Source: Flavobacterium granuli (GTDB taxonomy: Bacteria > Bacteroidota > Bacteroidia > Flavobacteriales > Flavobacteriaceae). From it: DNA of 64,000 nt. This document shows positions 7,376 to 17,070 of the stretch, piece by piece. The position numbers and the translations under genes are program-made. Under the pieces are notes generated by a model. That model was not told the origin of the DNA. It was given only the letters and a program-made list of their open reading frames with translations, and did no database searches. How positions within the stretch are numbered: the first letter of the stretch is position 1; the number at the start of each line of letters is the position of its first letter. The DNA lies in NCBI RefSeq assembly GCF_900129705.1, contig NZ_FQWO01000005.1, forward strand, positions 124,001 through 188,000. Direction: 5' to 3'.

Positions 7376-10300
7376 TTAGTAATTAAGGTATTGAATGTCA
7401 AGTTGGGTTTTATTAAATTGAAGTACATTATCGAGATAATCTACTTGAATAGTGGAAGCATTTTCTAAGCTTTGGATGTACTGAAAGAAATCAATTTCTC
7501 CATGTTTGTAGCTGAGATTCCCTACTTTAATGATTTCATCGGATAATTTTTTTCCAACTTGAGCATAGTAATTAATCGCTTCTTGATACTTGGCCAGTTC
7601 ATTCTTTTTTTGATTGATAAATTCACTTCTTTTTTGGGTTTGGTTTTGCCTTTGTTGTTCCCAACTTTGCCATTCGAGTTGTGCCACTTTAGTTTTGGAA
7701 ATATTGCCCGAAAACAAAATGGGAAGCGCTATTCCAACCTGAAAACCATTCAATGATTGGGATAATCCTTTATTGGAACCCGTAAAATATTCTAAATTAA
7801 TATCGGGTAACCAATGTTGTTTTTGTAGTTTTATTTGGTTTTTGTAATTTGTGCTAATACTTTCTAAATAAGTATTTTGAATTGATTCATTTCTTGTATC
7901 CATTGTAATGAATAATGGACTGATTGCACTGGCCGAAATGACGATTTTTTCATCGCTTTGTATCAAAGAATGTAAAACAGCATACTGCGCTTTCTTTTCT
8001 GATTCAATTTGATTCAGCTTGGTTTTTATTTGTCTGAATTTAGCTTGAGCGGTAATTTTTTCTAAATAGTTTGTTTCTCCTAATTCAAAACGTCTGTCAC
8101 TGGCTTTAGAGAAATTTTGATACAAACTGTCTAAATAGACGTACAATTTCTCTTGGTGCTGAAAATAGACAATTTGCTGATACACCTTAGAAATTTCTAA
8201 AGACAGTTTGCTTTTTTGTATTTCAAAACTGGCTTTTTCTTTTTCGTATTCAGCGGTATACACTTTTTTTTGTGCTCCGTAAACAGTTGGAAATGCAAAT
8301 CTTTGTTGGATACCAATAACGTTTAAAGGTTGATTATTAAAAGCTAAATTATTATTATCCTTATTGTAATAAAGGTTTGTTTTATCGAAGGTGTAGGCAC
8401 TTTTTATATTAGCTTCGTATTTATCCACCTGCAATTGCTGCGCTTTTAACTCTTTATTATTTTGAATTCCGGTTGCGATCAATTGATCCAACTCAGAATT
8501 TGCCGTTTGAGCGAAAGCAAATGAAGAACTCAATAAAAGCAACATCATATAGGTACCACCTTTGTTTTTCTTGAATTTTGGTTTTTTGAACTCTTTTGTG
8601 TCAAATATTTTATACAAAATTGGCAATACAATCATCGTAAGAATGGTAGCAGTAAACAGGCCTCCAATTACTACTGTTGCCAACGGTCTTTGGACTTCGG
8701 CTCCTGCCGATGATGAAATAGCCATAGGTAAAAATCCTAATGCAGCCGCTGCTGCTGTTAATATTACAGGTCGCAATCGATCTGTAGTTCCTTTCAAAAT
8801 AAGTTCATCAATATCATTCATTCCCTGATGTTTCAATTCTTTAAAGTGTTCAACCAATACAATTCCGTTTAAAACTGCAATTCCAAACAAGGCAATGAAG
8901 CCAACTCCAGCAGAAATACTAAACGGTAAGTCTCGCATCCACAAAAACAAAATTCCTCCCACAGCCGAAAGTGGTATCGCTGAATAAACCATCAAGGCTT
9001 CTTTGATAGAACCAAAGGCAAAATACAATAAGATAAAAATCAATAATAAAGCAATAGGAACAGCAATCATTAAACGTGCTTTGGCACTTTCCAAGTTCTC
9101 AAACTGGCCACCATATTGTACATAATAACCAGTGGGTAACTTGATCTGGTTGTCGACGATTTTTTGAATATCGGTAACTACACTTTGTAAATCTCTATTA
9201 CGAACATTGATTCCCACCACAATCCTACGATTGGTGTTGTCTCTGGAAATCTTGGCAGGACCTTCGGTATAATCAATTGTTGCTAATTCTTCCAATGGAA
9301 TTTGCTGACCTGATGGGGCGGAAATATAGAGATTTTTCAAGTCATTAATTCCCGTTCTATTGTTTTGATCTAAACGAATAACCATATCAAAACGTTTTTC
9401 ACCTTCAAACACATTTCCAACTGTTTTTCCTGCAAAGCCAAGAGCGATCATTTCATTCAAATCTGAAATATTCAATCCGTAGCGTGCAATTTTTGAACGG
9501 TCGTATTGTACCGTCATTTGCGGTAAACCCTCAGTTTTTTCGATGATAACATCTGAGGCTCCTTCTACTTTTTCTATTGCTTTTTTAATTTCATGCGCTT
9601 TTTGAGCCAAAACATTCAAATCTTCGCCAAAAACCTTAACTGCCACATCAGATCTTGTACCTGATATTAATTCGTTGAAACGCATTTCAATGGGTTGGGT
9701 AAACTCAATTTCCATATTTGGAATTTGTTTTTCAATGGCTGCCTTTATTTTATCGGCCAATTCATCTTTGCTCGATGCCGATACCCATTCCGATTTGGGC
9801 TTCAATTTCACAATTACATCACTTTCCTCCATACTCATCGGATCTGTAGGAACTTCGGCAGCACCAATTCTACTGACAACCTGCTCTACTTCCGGAAAGT
9901 TTTTGAGTATGATTTTTTCCATTTGGGTCGTAATAGCAATTGTTTTAGTCAATGTAGTCCCCGTTTTTAAAACAGGCTGAATTACAAAATCACCTTCGTC
10001 AAGTGTTGGTATAAACTCTCCTCCCATTGTAGCAAATAAAACTACAGCAGAAACTAACAATCCTAAAGCAGCATACAACACTTTTTTAGTATTCACCAAA
10101 GCCCAACTAATTATAGGTAGGTACCAAGAATTCAGTTTTTGAATTAATCTACTCGATAACGAATTTGGGTTTTCTTCTTTTGGTTTTAAAAACAAAGAAG
10201 AAATTACCGGTACATAGGTAAAACAAAACAGCATGGCTCCTACCAAGGCAAAACTAAAAGTCATGGCCATGGGTTTGAACATTTTGCCTTCGACACCAGA

Positions 10301-11710
10301 AAGGGAAAGAATAGGTATGAAAACAATCAGGATAATAAGCTGGCCAAAAATAGCCGAATTCATCATCTTGGAAGCGCTTTTATGGGTAATTTTATCAATT
10401 TCTAGTTGTTGCTCTTTCTTAGAAAGCGGCCCCAATTTTGCCGACTTACTGGCGATTTGAAAGGCGATAAATTCGACTATAATTACCGCTCCATCAATTA
10501 TAATTCCAAAATCAATGGCACCGAGACTCATTAAGTTGGCATCAATTTTAAAAATATTCATCAAAGAAATAGCAAACAGCAAACACAATGGAATCACCGA
10601 AGCGACAACCAGTCCTGAACGCCAATTTCCTAATAGCAAAACCACTACAAAAATGACAATCAAACAACCTAAAATAAGGTTTTCGGCGACTGTAAAAGTT
10701 GTTTTTCCCACTAACTCACTGCGTTCCAGAAAACCATTGATATAAACACCTTCAGGCAAAGACTTTTCAATTAAAGCAATTCTATCTTTTACATCATTAA
10801 TCACTTGTTTTGAATTGGCTCCTTTGAGCATCATCACCTGACCTAAAACCTTCTCGCCTTCACCATTTCCAGTAATTGCGCCAAAACGATTGGCATGACC
10901 AAAACGAACTTCTGCTACATTTTTAATATATACAGGAACTCCATTGGTATTCTTAACAACTATATTTTCAATGTCTTGTAATGATTTTACTTTTCCTTCA
11001 GCACGAATAAAATAACTTTGATTTACTTTTTCAATATAAGCACCTCCAGCAATGCTATTGTTTTTTTCGAGCGCCGTGAAAACATCTGTAGTAGCAATAT
11101 TCATCGCTTTTAGCTGTGATGGATTTATGGCAATTTCGTATTGTTTTAAAAATCCGCCCCAGGTGTTAATTTCTACAACTCCTTTTATTCCGGATAATTG
11201 TCTTTTTACAACCCAATCTTGTATCGTTCTTAAATCAGTAACCGAATATAAGTTTTTGAACTCGGGTTTTACTTCAATTGTATATTGGTACACTTCGCCA
11301 AGTCCCGTTGTTATTGGTCCCATTTCGGGAGTTCCAAAACCTTCCGGTATTTTTTCTGAAGCGGCTTTTATTTTTTCGGCGATTAATTGTCTCGGTAAGT
11401 AAGTTCCTAACTCTTCGTCAAAAACAATGGTTACTACTGATAATCCAAATTTTGAGATAGAACGAATTTCAGTCACACCGGGCAAGTTGGCCATTTCAAT
11501 CTCTACGGGATAGGTAATGTATTGCTCAATGTCTTGAGTAGAAAGATTGCGAGAAGTGGTGATAACTTGAACTTGATTATTAGTCACATCAGGTATGGCA
11601 CCAATGGAAATTTTGAAAATAGAATAAACTCCAAATCCTGAAATTCCAAGCGTAAACAACAAAATGATAAGTTTGTTTTTTAAACTAAAAGCTATAATTT
11701 TTTCTAACAT
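7376..11710 (-). CDS. czcA: CzcA-type heavy-metal RND pump fused to a TolC-like outer-membrane domain
   Basis: A 1444-residue fusion. Residues 1 to about 1045 are an RND transporter. The fourth-helix motif DFGIIIDGAVIIVE (Asp400, Asp406, Glu413) is the signature of HME pumps for divalent metals such as Zn, Co, Cd or Ni, not of the Cu/Ag CusA subgroup. Residues about 1055-1444 are a TolC-family outer-membrane efflux domain. At the junction there is a basic stretch (KKPKFKKNKGG) and then a signal-peptide-like segment MMLLLLSSSFAFAQ, so the C-terminal part could be released by signal peptidase. It is preceded by its two-component system and followed by the adaptor. Pump family firm; exact metal inferred. 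Confidence 0.93.
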   Translation of the reverse strand: MLEKIIAFSLKNKLIILLFTLGISGFGVYSIFKISIGAIPDVTNNQVQVITTSRNLSTQDIEQYITYPVEIEMANLPGVTEIRSISKFGLSVVTIVFDEELGTYLPRQLIAEKIKAASEKIPEGFGTPEMGPITTGLGEVYQYTIEVKPEFKNLYSVTDLRTIQDWVVKRQLSGIKGVVEINTWGGFLKQYEIAINPSQLKAMNIATTDVFTALEKNNSIAGGAYIEKVNQSYFIRAEGKVKSLQDIENIVVKNTNGVPVYIKNVAEVRFGHANRFGAITGNGEGEKVLGQVMMLKGANSKQVINDVKDRIALIEKSLPEGVYINGFLERSELVGKTTFTVAENLILGCLIVIFVVVLLLGNWRSGLVVASVIPLCLLFAISLMNIFKIDANLMSLGAIDFGIIIDGAVIIVEFIAFQIASKSAKLGPLSKKEQQLEIDKITHKSASKMMNSAIFGQLIILIVFIPILSLSGVEGKMFKPMAMTFSFALVGAMLFCFTYVPVISSLFLKPKEENPNSLSSRLIQKLNSWYLPIISWALVNTKKVLYAALGLLVSAVVLFATMGGEFIPTLDEGDFVIQPVLKTGTTLTKTIAITTQMEKIILKNFPEVEQVVSRIGAAEVPTDPMSMEESDVIVKLKPKSEWVSASSKDELADKIKAAIEKQIPNMEIEFTQPIEMRFNELISGTRSDVAVKVFGEDLNVLAQKAHEIKKAIEKVEGASDVIIEKTEGLPQMTVQYDRSKIARYGLNISDLNEMIALGFAGKTVGNVFEGEKRFDMVIRLDQNNRTGINDLKNLYISAPSGQQIPLEELATIDYTEGPAKISRDNTNRRIVVGINVRNRDLQSVVTDIQKIVDNQIKLPTGYYVQYGGQFENLESAKARLMIAVPIALLLIFILLYFAFGSIKEALMVYSAIPLSAVGGILFLWMRDLPFSISAGVGFIALFGIAVLNGIVLVEHFKELKHQGMNDIDELILKGTTDRLRPVILTAAAAALGFLPMAISSSAGAEVQRPLATVVIGGLFTATILTMIVLPILYKIFDTKEFKKPKFKKNKGGTYMMLLLLSSSFAFAQTANSELDQLIATGIQNNKELKAQQLQVDKYEANIKSAYTFDKTNLYYNKDNNNLAFNNQPLNVIGIQQRFAFPTVYGAQKKVYTAEYEKEKASFEIQKSKLSLEISKVYQQIVYFQHQEKLYVYLDSLYQNFSKASDRRFELGETNYLEKITAQAKFRQIKTKLNQIESEKKAQYAVLHSLIQSDEKIVISASAISPLFITMDTRNESIQNTYLESISTNYKNQIKLQKQHWLPDINLEYFTGSNKGLSQSLNGFQVGIALPILFSGNISKTKVAQLEWQSWEQQRQNQTQKRSEFINQKKNELAKYQEAINYYAQVGKKLSDEIIKVGNLSYKHGEIDFFQYIQSLENASTIQVDYLDNVLQFNKTQLDIQYLNY

Positions 11711-11793
11711 TTATATTTTATTTTATTGTTCAAAAGTAAAATTTAAAGATAGGAATTAACTTAAGATTGTCTTAAGTAATGCTTAAATGGAGC

Positions 11794-13167
11794 TTAATCG
11801 AAATACAATACGACTTGGGTTCCTATATGTTCCTCGCTTGTAATTACTATAGAAATATTCAACAACTTGCATAAACGGTTTACAATGGACAAGCCTAATC
11901 CCGTTCCTTTAATTTCAGGATGATTGGTCGATTTAGAACGATAAAAAGGATGAAATATTTTTTCTAAATCTTCTTTTGGAATTCCAATTCCAGTATCAGA
12001 AATATGACATGAAATTCTCCCTCCGGATTCCGTTAAGCGAATCATTAATTGCCCCTTTTCATTCGAATACTTAATCGCATTTGAAACAATATTCTCAATA
12101 ATCGTCGAGGCTAGATAACGGTCGCTTTTAACATAGACATCATTCGAAAACTGAGTAATCACTTGAATATTTTTGGACTGAATGGCAGTCGAAAATCTCG
12201 AAATTACATCCAATACTATTGTATCTAACGATATATTTTCAATTTGCACGGATTGATTTTCATATCGCGCCAACAAGAGCAATTGATCAACTAAATTATT
12301 CAAGCGATTCACTTCCTTGACACAATAGTTGATTTTGTCCTGATATTCTTCTTGGTTTCGGGGTTTTCGAACCAAAACTTCCAAGGTTCCTTTTATGACC
12401 GTTAAAGGCGTTCTCAGTTCATGGGAAGCATCTGAGGTAAATTGTCTTTCTCGTTCTACTGCTGTTTCTATACGATCCAAAAGCTTATTAATTGTTTGGG
12501 ACAGAACATATAACTCATCCTGTTTTTGCGGCAGCAGAATTCTGGATTTTAAATTATCCTTTGTGATAATATTCGAAGTTTCTATAATGGCGCTAATTGG
12601 TTTTATACTTCTTCCCGCAATAAATCGGGCAATGAGAAACAAAATCAGAAGAATTAGAGGATAAGCGATAATTAATATTTCGGATAAATTTTGAAGCACC
12701 ATCGAAGCGCCTTCCAGCGACATGGCGATCATCAAATAGCCTATAATCTGGTCGTTTTGAAAAATAGGAACTTGAATTTGACGAATTTTATTGTTCAAAA
12801 TCTTGGTGTCAAACAAAACATTGTCGGCTATGCTTTTATCAAAAAATAAGGTTTCATTTTTTAAGTTTGGCGATTTTTCAAAAACTTCCCCTTTCTTATT
12901 TAAAAACTGAATAAATACCGGATTGACATCAACAGTGTTGTGCTCTCTTTCCTCCCATTCTTTCATGTGAATAAGATGAAAAGTGTTGTTTTTGATTTCG
13001 ATTTCTTCTAAATGACTATTGACTTCTTTTGAAATATCAGTGTTCACATGATTATAAACACTTAGTTTTACGATAGAATAAATCACAAAGAAAACCACAA
13101 AAATCAAAAGTGCGGTAGTGATAATGTAATGAGAAGCAATTCTGTTTTTAAAGGAAAGTTCTTTCAT
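11794..13167 (-). CDS. Sensor histidine kinase of the efflux operon
   Basis: A 457-residue membrane kinase. Helix 1 is at about 12-34, followed by a periplasmic sensor domain of about 130 residues, helix 2 at about 163-184, a HAMP domain to about 237, the HisKA box SDASHELRTPLT (phospho-acceptor His249), and an HATPase domain with N, G1 and G2 motifs (NIVSNAIKYSNE, DTGIGIP, GTGLGLSI). It overlaps nothing and lies 6 bases after the response regulator gene. By position it most likely senses periplasmic metal and controls the CzcA operon, as CusS and CzcS do; the ligand is not visible from sequence. Confidence 0.92.
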   Translation of the reverse strand: MKELSFKNRIASHYIITTALLIFVVFFVIYSIVKLSVYNHVNTDISKEVNSHLEEIEIKNNTFHLIHMKEWEEREHNTVDVNPVFIQFLNKKGEVFEKSPNLKNETLFFDKSIADNVLFDTKILNNKIRQIQVPIFQNDQIIGYLMIAMSLEGASMVLQNLSEILIIAYPLILLILFLIARFIAGRSIKPISAIIETSNIITKDNLKSRILLPQKQDELYVLSQTINKLLDRIETAVERERQFTSDASHELRTPLTVIKGTLEVLVRKPRNQEEYQDKINYCVKEVNRLNNLVDQLLLLARYENQSVQIENISLDTIVLDVISRFSTAIQSKNIQVITQFSNDVYVKSDRYLASTIIENIVSNAIKYSNEKGQLMIRLTESGGRISCHISDTGIGIPKEDLEKIFHPFYRSKSTNHPEIKGTGLGLSIVNRLCKLLNISIVITSEEHIGTQVVLYFD

Positions 13168-13173
13168 ATTGCG

Positions 13174-13836
13174 TTAGTCGTTAGCGATGTAACCTACACC
13201 TCGAACGGTTTTAATATAGTCTTGTTCTATTTTTAAATTCAGTTTTTTTCTAATGGCATTCATAAAAACATCAATGACACCGGTGTCATATTCAAAATGG
13301 ATGTCCCAGACATCTTCAATGATTTGATTTCGAGTACATACCTTGCCTTTATTTTTGACTAAATAGCATAAGAGTTCAAATTCTCTGTGGGTCAAAGAAA
13401 CCTCCTCTTCGTTTACCAAAACAAGATATTGGGCGAGATTGATTTCAATGGAACCCAAAGTTAAAATTTCGTCTTGCTGTTGATTTCTAAAGTGAATTTT
13501 TATTCGTTCCACTAGTTCTTCAAAGCTAAACGGTTTTTTGATGTAATCATTGGCGCCCGCTTTTAGCCCCTCAATTGTTTCTTGAACCGTATCTTTGGCT
13601 GTCAAAAAAATTATTGGAGTTATTTTATCTTTTTCCCGTATGGCTTTGCATACTTCTATGCCAGTCATTTTAGGCAACATCCAATCGAGTAGAATCAAAT
13701 CAAAAGGCTCGTTTTGGCTTAATTCATACCCTTGAGCTCCATCTGCTGCAGTACTGATTTGATAGCCTTCTTCCTCTAAGCCTTGCTGTAGGAATTGAAC
13801 AATACCCAATTCGTCTTCGACAATTAAAATATGCAT
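13174..13836 (-). CDS. OmpR-family response regulator of the efflux operon
   Basis: A 220-residue protein with an N-terminal receiver domain (acidic pair ED at 7-8, phospho-acceptor Asp51 in LILLDWMLP, Thr/Lys in FLTAKD and KKPFSFEELV) and a C-terminal winged helix typical of OmpR/PhoB (VSLTHREFELLCYLVKNKG, ending TVRGVGYIAND). It is the partner of the kinase 6 bases downstream. It lies 14 bases after the DUF3570 gene, which argues that the redox cassette and the efflux genes form one transcript. Confidence 0.94.
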   Translation of the reverse strand: MHILIVEDELGIVQFLQQGLEEEGYQISTAADGAQGYELSQNEPFDLILLDWMLPKMTGIEVCKAIREKDKITPIIFLTAKDTVQETIEGLKAGANDYIKKPFSFEELVERIKIHFRNQQQDEILTLGSIEINLAQYLVLVNEEEVSLTHREFELLCYLVKNKGKVCTRNQIIEDVWDIHFEYDTGVIDVFMNAIRKKLNLKIEQDYIKTVRGVGYIAND

Positions 13837-13850
13837 TTACCTAATTGTTT

Positions 13851-15242
13851 TTATTGTACTTCAAATTTAAATCCAAAAGAAGCAATATTTGCTGATAAGC
13901 CATCACTTCTTTGATAATGATTCAATCGGAAATCTATTGATTTTAAGCCTAAAATAAAGACTTTTGCCTTGGTAAAAATATCCGTATAGGTAAAGCCTAA
14001 ACCATATTGATTGCTGTTAAATTTTGACAAATCATAATCAGAAGTATAATATTGTTCTGTAGAAATATGTTGTTCATAAGGAGCGAAATATTGCGATGCT
14101 GTTTGTGTATAATAGCGATATATGGGATAAGCCGTAAATTTAGAATTTATTTTAATAGGCAATTCAATTGATGCAGTATGCGCCTGAATTCCCCAATCAT
14201 CTTTATAAAATCTATAATAGGTTTTTGCAACCATATATTCATTGATGTAAAAATTAATTCGCGCCCCAATAGGCACTTTAAAACGGGAATTAGGCAATCT
14301 TTCCTTGTCGTCAGCCAAATGATAAACCCCTTTATTGGCTTCTGAATTATAAACCGGAATGTATTGGGATTGACCAATATAAAAGTTTGCTTTATCAGCA
14401 AAATAAACTCTTTGGTAAGGAGTTCCTAACAAACCTTCTTGTTTCAAAATATCCATAAATACAGACATTTGAATTTTCTTGGTCAAAATTTGAGAGAAAG
14501 AGATCGAAGCCGAATAGGAATTTCGATTCGAACTGGTATAAGGAGTAAATGCCGAAGGCGAATAGTCTGTTGACTGATTGCCATTTTGATCTAAAACAGG
14601 AACTCCTGAGAAAAGACCATTATTTTGAAAATTGGCGCCATACATAGAATATTCGCGCAATTCTATTGGATAAATGGGTCTCCATTGATCGAGGTAAGCA
14701 TTGGCTTTCAAGCTTATTTCTGTATTTTTTTCATTAAATAATTTAGTAAAACCGCCTCCAAAACCGATGGAAGTATAATCAAATTCATTAGAAAACGAAA
14801 CATCAGCGTTCCATAGGGTATTCCTATTATCCGAACTATGGCTGTAATTGGCCGAAACCGAAGCCAATTGATCACTCTTGGAAGCACCGGAAGACGATTG
14901 CCAAGGTGTCCCATAAACTCCATTACTAGTGGCATTATCAAATGGGTTTATATTACTTGATGAAGCCGAAGTATAGGATGACACACCAACATCAATTGTT
15001 AAAACATCATCCTCATTAAGAGGAACTGCAACCACAATATTTGAAGCAATATCTGTTAGTTTCTCTGAGCCTATTCCTCCACTAACAGGAGAATGTGTTC
15101 CATCTTGATTGTAATAACTTAATAAAAAATCAACTTCTGCATTTTCTAATACTCTTTTTTTAAAAGCTGTTGGAGTATTTTTTTCTTGGGCAAAAGCAGT
15201 TAGATTCATTAAAACAACTACTGTTATTAGTACTTTTTTCAT
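13851..15242 (-). CDS. DUF3570 outer-membrane-type protein
   Basis: I take the start at the ATG at 15242, giving 463 residues with a signal peptide (MKKVLITVVVLMNLTAFAQ); the longer ORF adds 31 residues that overlap the upstream gene. The mature part is rich in alternating aromatic/polar beta-strand segments and ends in a terminal aromatic-rich strand (ANIASFGFKFEVQ), as in outer-membrane barrels. DUF3570 proteins occur next to DUF4266, ApbE and thioredoxin-like genes, as here. Function unknown; a role in exporting or anchoring a redox or metal-binding product is only a guess. Confidence 0.8.
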   Translation of the reverse strand: MKKVLITVVVLMNLTAFAQEKNTPTAFKKRVLENAEVDFLLSYYNQDGTHSPVSGGIGSEKLTDIASNIVVAVPLNEDDVLTIDVGVSSYTSASSSNINPFDNATSNGVYGTPWQSSSGASKSDQLASVSANYSHSSDNRNTLWNADVSFSNEFDYTSIGFGGGFTKLFNEKNTEISLKANAYLDQWRPIYPIELREYSMYGANFQNNGLFSGVPVLDQNGNQSTDYSPSAFTPYTSSNRNSYSASISFSQILTKKIQMSVFMDILKQEGLLGTPYQRVYFADKANFYIGQSQYIPVYNSEANKGVYHLADDKERLPNSRFKVPIGARINFYINEYMVAKTYYRFYKDDWGIQAHTASIELPIKINSKFTAYPIYRYYTQTASQYFAPYEQHISTEQYYTSDYDLSKFNSNQYGLGFTYTDIFTKAKVFILGLKSIDFRLNHYQRSDGLSANIASFGFKFEVQ

Positions 15243-15252
15243 CTTCGCTAGA

Positions 15253-15462
15253 TTAATTACATCCACAACCACCACCTGTTTTTCCACCATTTGCGCCAGC
15301 GGCAGCTTCTCGATACACTTGGAATGTTGTCTCATATTTTTCGGCTGGTTTAGCTGCCAATTTCATATCAGGATCATTAATGTATAATTTATCGTATTCC
15401 TTTACTGCTACACAAGATTGCAAAGCGAGTAATAAAACTAAGAAAAAGAGCCATTTATTCAT
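15253..15462 (-). CDS. DUF4266 small lipoprotein with Gly/Cys-rich C-terminus
   Basis: A 69-residue protein with a lipoprotein signal (MNKWLFFLVLLLALQSC, lipid Cys17). The mature part is short and ends in a Gly-rich tail with two Cys (KTGGGCGCN). It overlaps the end of apbE by 8 bases and lies 10 bases before the DUF3570 gene, so the three are almost certainly co-expressed. The Cys tail could bind metal or be a redox or cofactor-attachment site; ApbE beside it suggests a flavin link, but no canonical flavinylation motif (D..SGAT/S.T) is present. Confidence 0.8.
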   Translation of the reverse strand: MNKWLFFLVLLLALQSCVAVKEYDKLYINDPDMKLAAKPAEKYETTFQVYREAAAGANGGKTGGGCGCN

Positions 15463-16441
15463 CTTTATATTTTTTTAAGTCAATATTTTTTGAAGCCGAT
15501 ATTTTGCCATTGTCTTCTACAAAAATGCAACCTATTCCGGGTAATTGATTTATTAAATCGAGGCCTACATCGACTCCAAGGACAAAAATTCCGGTTGCCA
15601 AAGCATCTGCTAATTCGGTAGACTTTGCAAAAACAGAAACGCTAATAACCCCCGAGGCTGGGTATCCTGTTCTGGTATCAATGATGTGCGAATAGCGTTT
15701 TCCGTTGAAAACAACATACTTTTCATAACTTCCTGATGTTTCAACAGCACTATCTTCCAAAGGAAAAGTAGCGAAGATTTTATCCTTATTTAAAGGATTT
15801 TTTATGCCTACTTTCCACTTTTCTCCATTTATTTGTTTTCCCCAAGTATTGATATCTCCTGAAATATTTACTATCCCTGCGACCACTCCTTTTTCCACAA
15901 GCATGCTTTTAATCTTATCTGCAATAAAACCTTGACCTATGCCTCCTAATCCTAGTTTCATCCCTTCATTTTTGAGAAATATCGTGGTATTTTTTGAATC
16001 TAATAGAATGTTTTTATATCCCACCTTAGAAACTGATTTCTTAATTTCCTCAGCTGTTGGCATCTGCTTCATGCTACCGTCAAATTTCCAAATCTTATCC
16101 ATTGAGGCATAACTGATATCAAATGCCCCGGAAGTCAATTCGGATATTTTTATTGCTCTTCCCACTAAATCAAACACTTCTTGAGGAACTTTTACTGGTT
16201 TTATTCCTGCATTTCTATTTACTTCTGATATTGGGGTTGTAGGAATCCAATCGGAAATTAAATATTCGATTCTTGAAACTTCAGCCACCGCCATATCGAT
16301 ATAATGGTCGGCTTCAGGAATATCTTTGGCGACTACTATCATTTCAAATGGGCTTCCCAGCATCGATAAAGTTCTTTTTTGAGTGACTTGAGCCGAAGCT
16401 ATAGCTGTTAAAAAGAAAAAAAACATACTTAGTTGTCGCAT
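15455..16441 (-). CDS. apbE: ApbE family FAD:protein FMN transferase
   Basis: A 328-residue exported enzyme with signal peptide MRQLSMFFFFLTAIASA. ApbE proteins attach FMN covalently to Thr/Ser of extracytoplasmic redox proteins using FAD and Mg. Family motifs are present: LGGIGQGFIADK, GIVNISGDINTWG, SHIIDTRTGYPASG and the C-terminal LADALATGIFVLG. Length is normal. It lies 2 bases after the thioredoxin-like gene and overlaps the DUF4266 gene. Its substrate is not obvious nearby, since no FMN-binding-domain protein is encoded in the operon. Confidence 0.93.
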   Translation of the reverse strand: MRQLSMFFFFLTAIASAQVTQKRTLSMLGSPFEMIVVAKDIPEADHYIDMAVAEVSRIEYLISDWIPTTPISEVNRNAGIKPVKVPQEVFDLVGRAIKISELTSGAFDISYASMDKIWKFDGSMKQMPTAEEIKKSVSKVGYKNILLDSKNTTIFLKNEGMKLGLGGIGQGFIADKIKSMLVEKGVVAGIVNISGDINTWGKQINGEKWKVGIKNPLNKDKIFATFPLEDSAVETSGSYEKYVVFNGKRYSHIIDTRTGYPASGVISVSVFAKSTELADALATGIFVLGVDVGLDLINQLPGIGCIFVEDNGKISASKNIDLKKYKDE

Positions 16442-16443
16442 TG

Positions 16444-16881
16444 TTAAGGTTTTATAAAAGAATTTAACAAGCTGATATATTCCTTTGGAGGTACATTTTT
16501 ATAACTAGTGGCTCCTAAAATTTTTCCAGTATTATCCAATAGCAGAACCAAAGGAAAGATGCCTTCTTTATTGTAGATCTCAGCAAGATCTTGATTCTGT
16601 TTTTTGATCTGGTCTTGCAATTGGTTTTGTTTTTTCTTAGGAAAATCAGCCCGTACTAAAATTAGTTTTTCTGCAGCATAAGCTTTAAATTCAGCTGATT
16701 GCCAAATATTTGTATCTAATTTTATGCAGGGAGCGCACCAATCTGATCCAGAGAAAACGAGTAAAATGGGTATGTTTTTCGAAAGGGAATCTTCTTTGGC
16801 AAGATTGAAATTAGTGTTCCAAACTTGTGAATACCCCATGGCAGTAATGAATAATAATAGAAAGGTGATTTTATTTTTCAT
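16444..16881 (-). CDS. Periplasmic thioredoxin-like protein
   Basis: A 145-residue protein with a signal peptide (MKNKITFLLLFITAMGYSQ) and a thioredoxin fold of the DUF255/thioredoxin_7 type. The redox motif is WCAPC in VFSGSDWCAPCIKLD. It is followed by the expected strand-turn (FPLVLLLDNTGKILG). It is the first gene of the run that continues through apbE and DUF4266, and would reduce or protect Cys in exported proteins such as the DUF4266 tail. Assignment by fold and motif is firm; substrate inferred. Confidence 0.88.
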   Translation of the reverse strand: MKNKITFLLLFITAMGYSQVWNTNFNLAKEDSLSKNIPILLVFSGSDWCAPCIKLDTNIWQSAEFKAYAAEKLILVRADFPKKKQNQLQDQIKKQNQDLAEIYNKEGIFPLVLLLDNTGKILGATSYKNVPPKEYISLLNSFIKP

Positions 16882-17070
16882 TTAAATTTATTTAAAATTG
16901 TATAAAGAACGTATTGTGGTATTTGAAAACCTACACAAATTTAACTCAAATATGCTGTAGTTATTATTTTAAGTGTTTATTCTTAAGCTAAAATTAAGAA
17001 TATAATACTACCGAAAATTAGCAACTTTGTAGTCTCAAATTACTTATTTTTACAAAAAAATTAAACGTAT

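Noticed and set aside
7376..11710. Calling the pump CusA (copper/silver)
   Set aside because: The fourth-helix motif DFGIIIDGAV is that of divalent-metal HME pumps; CusA-type proteins differ there.
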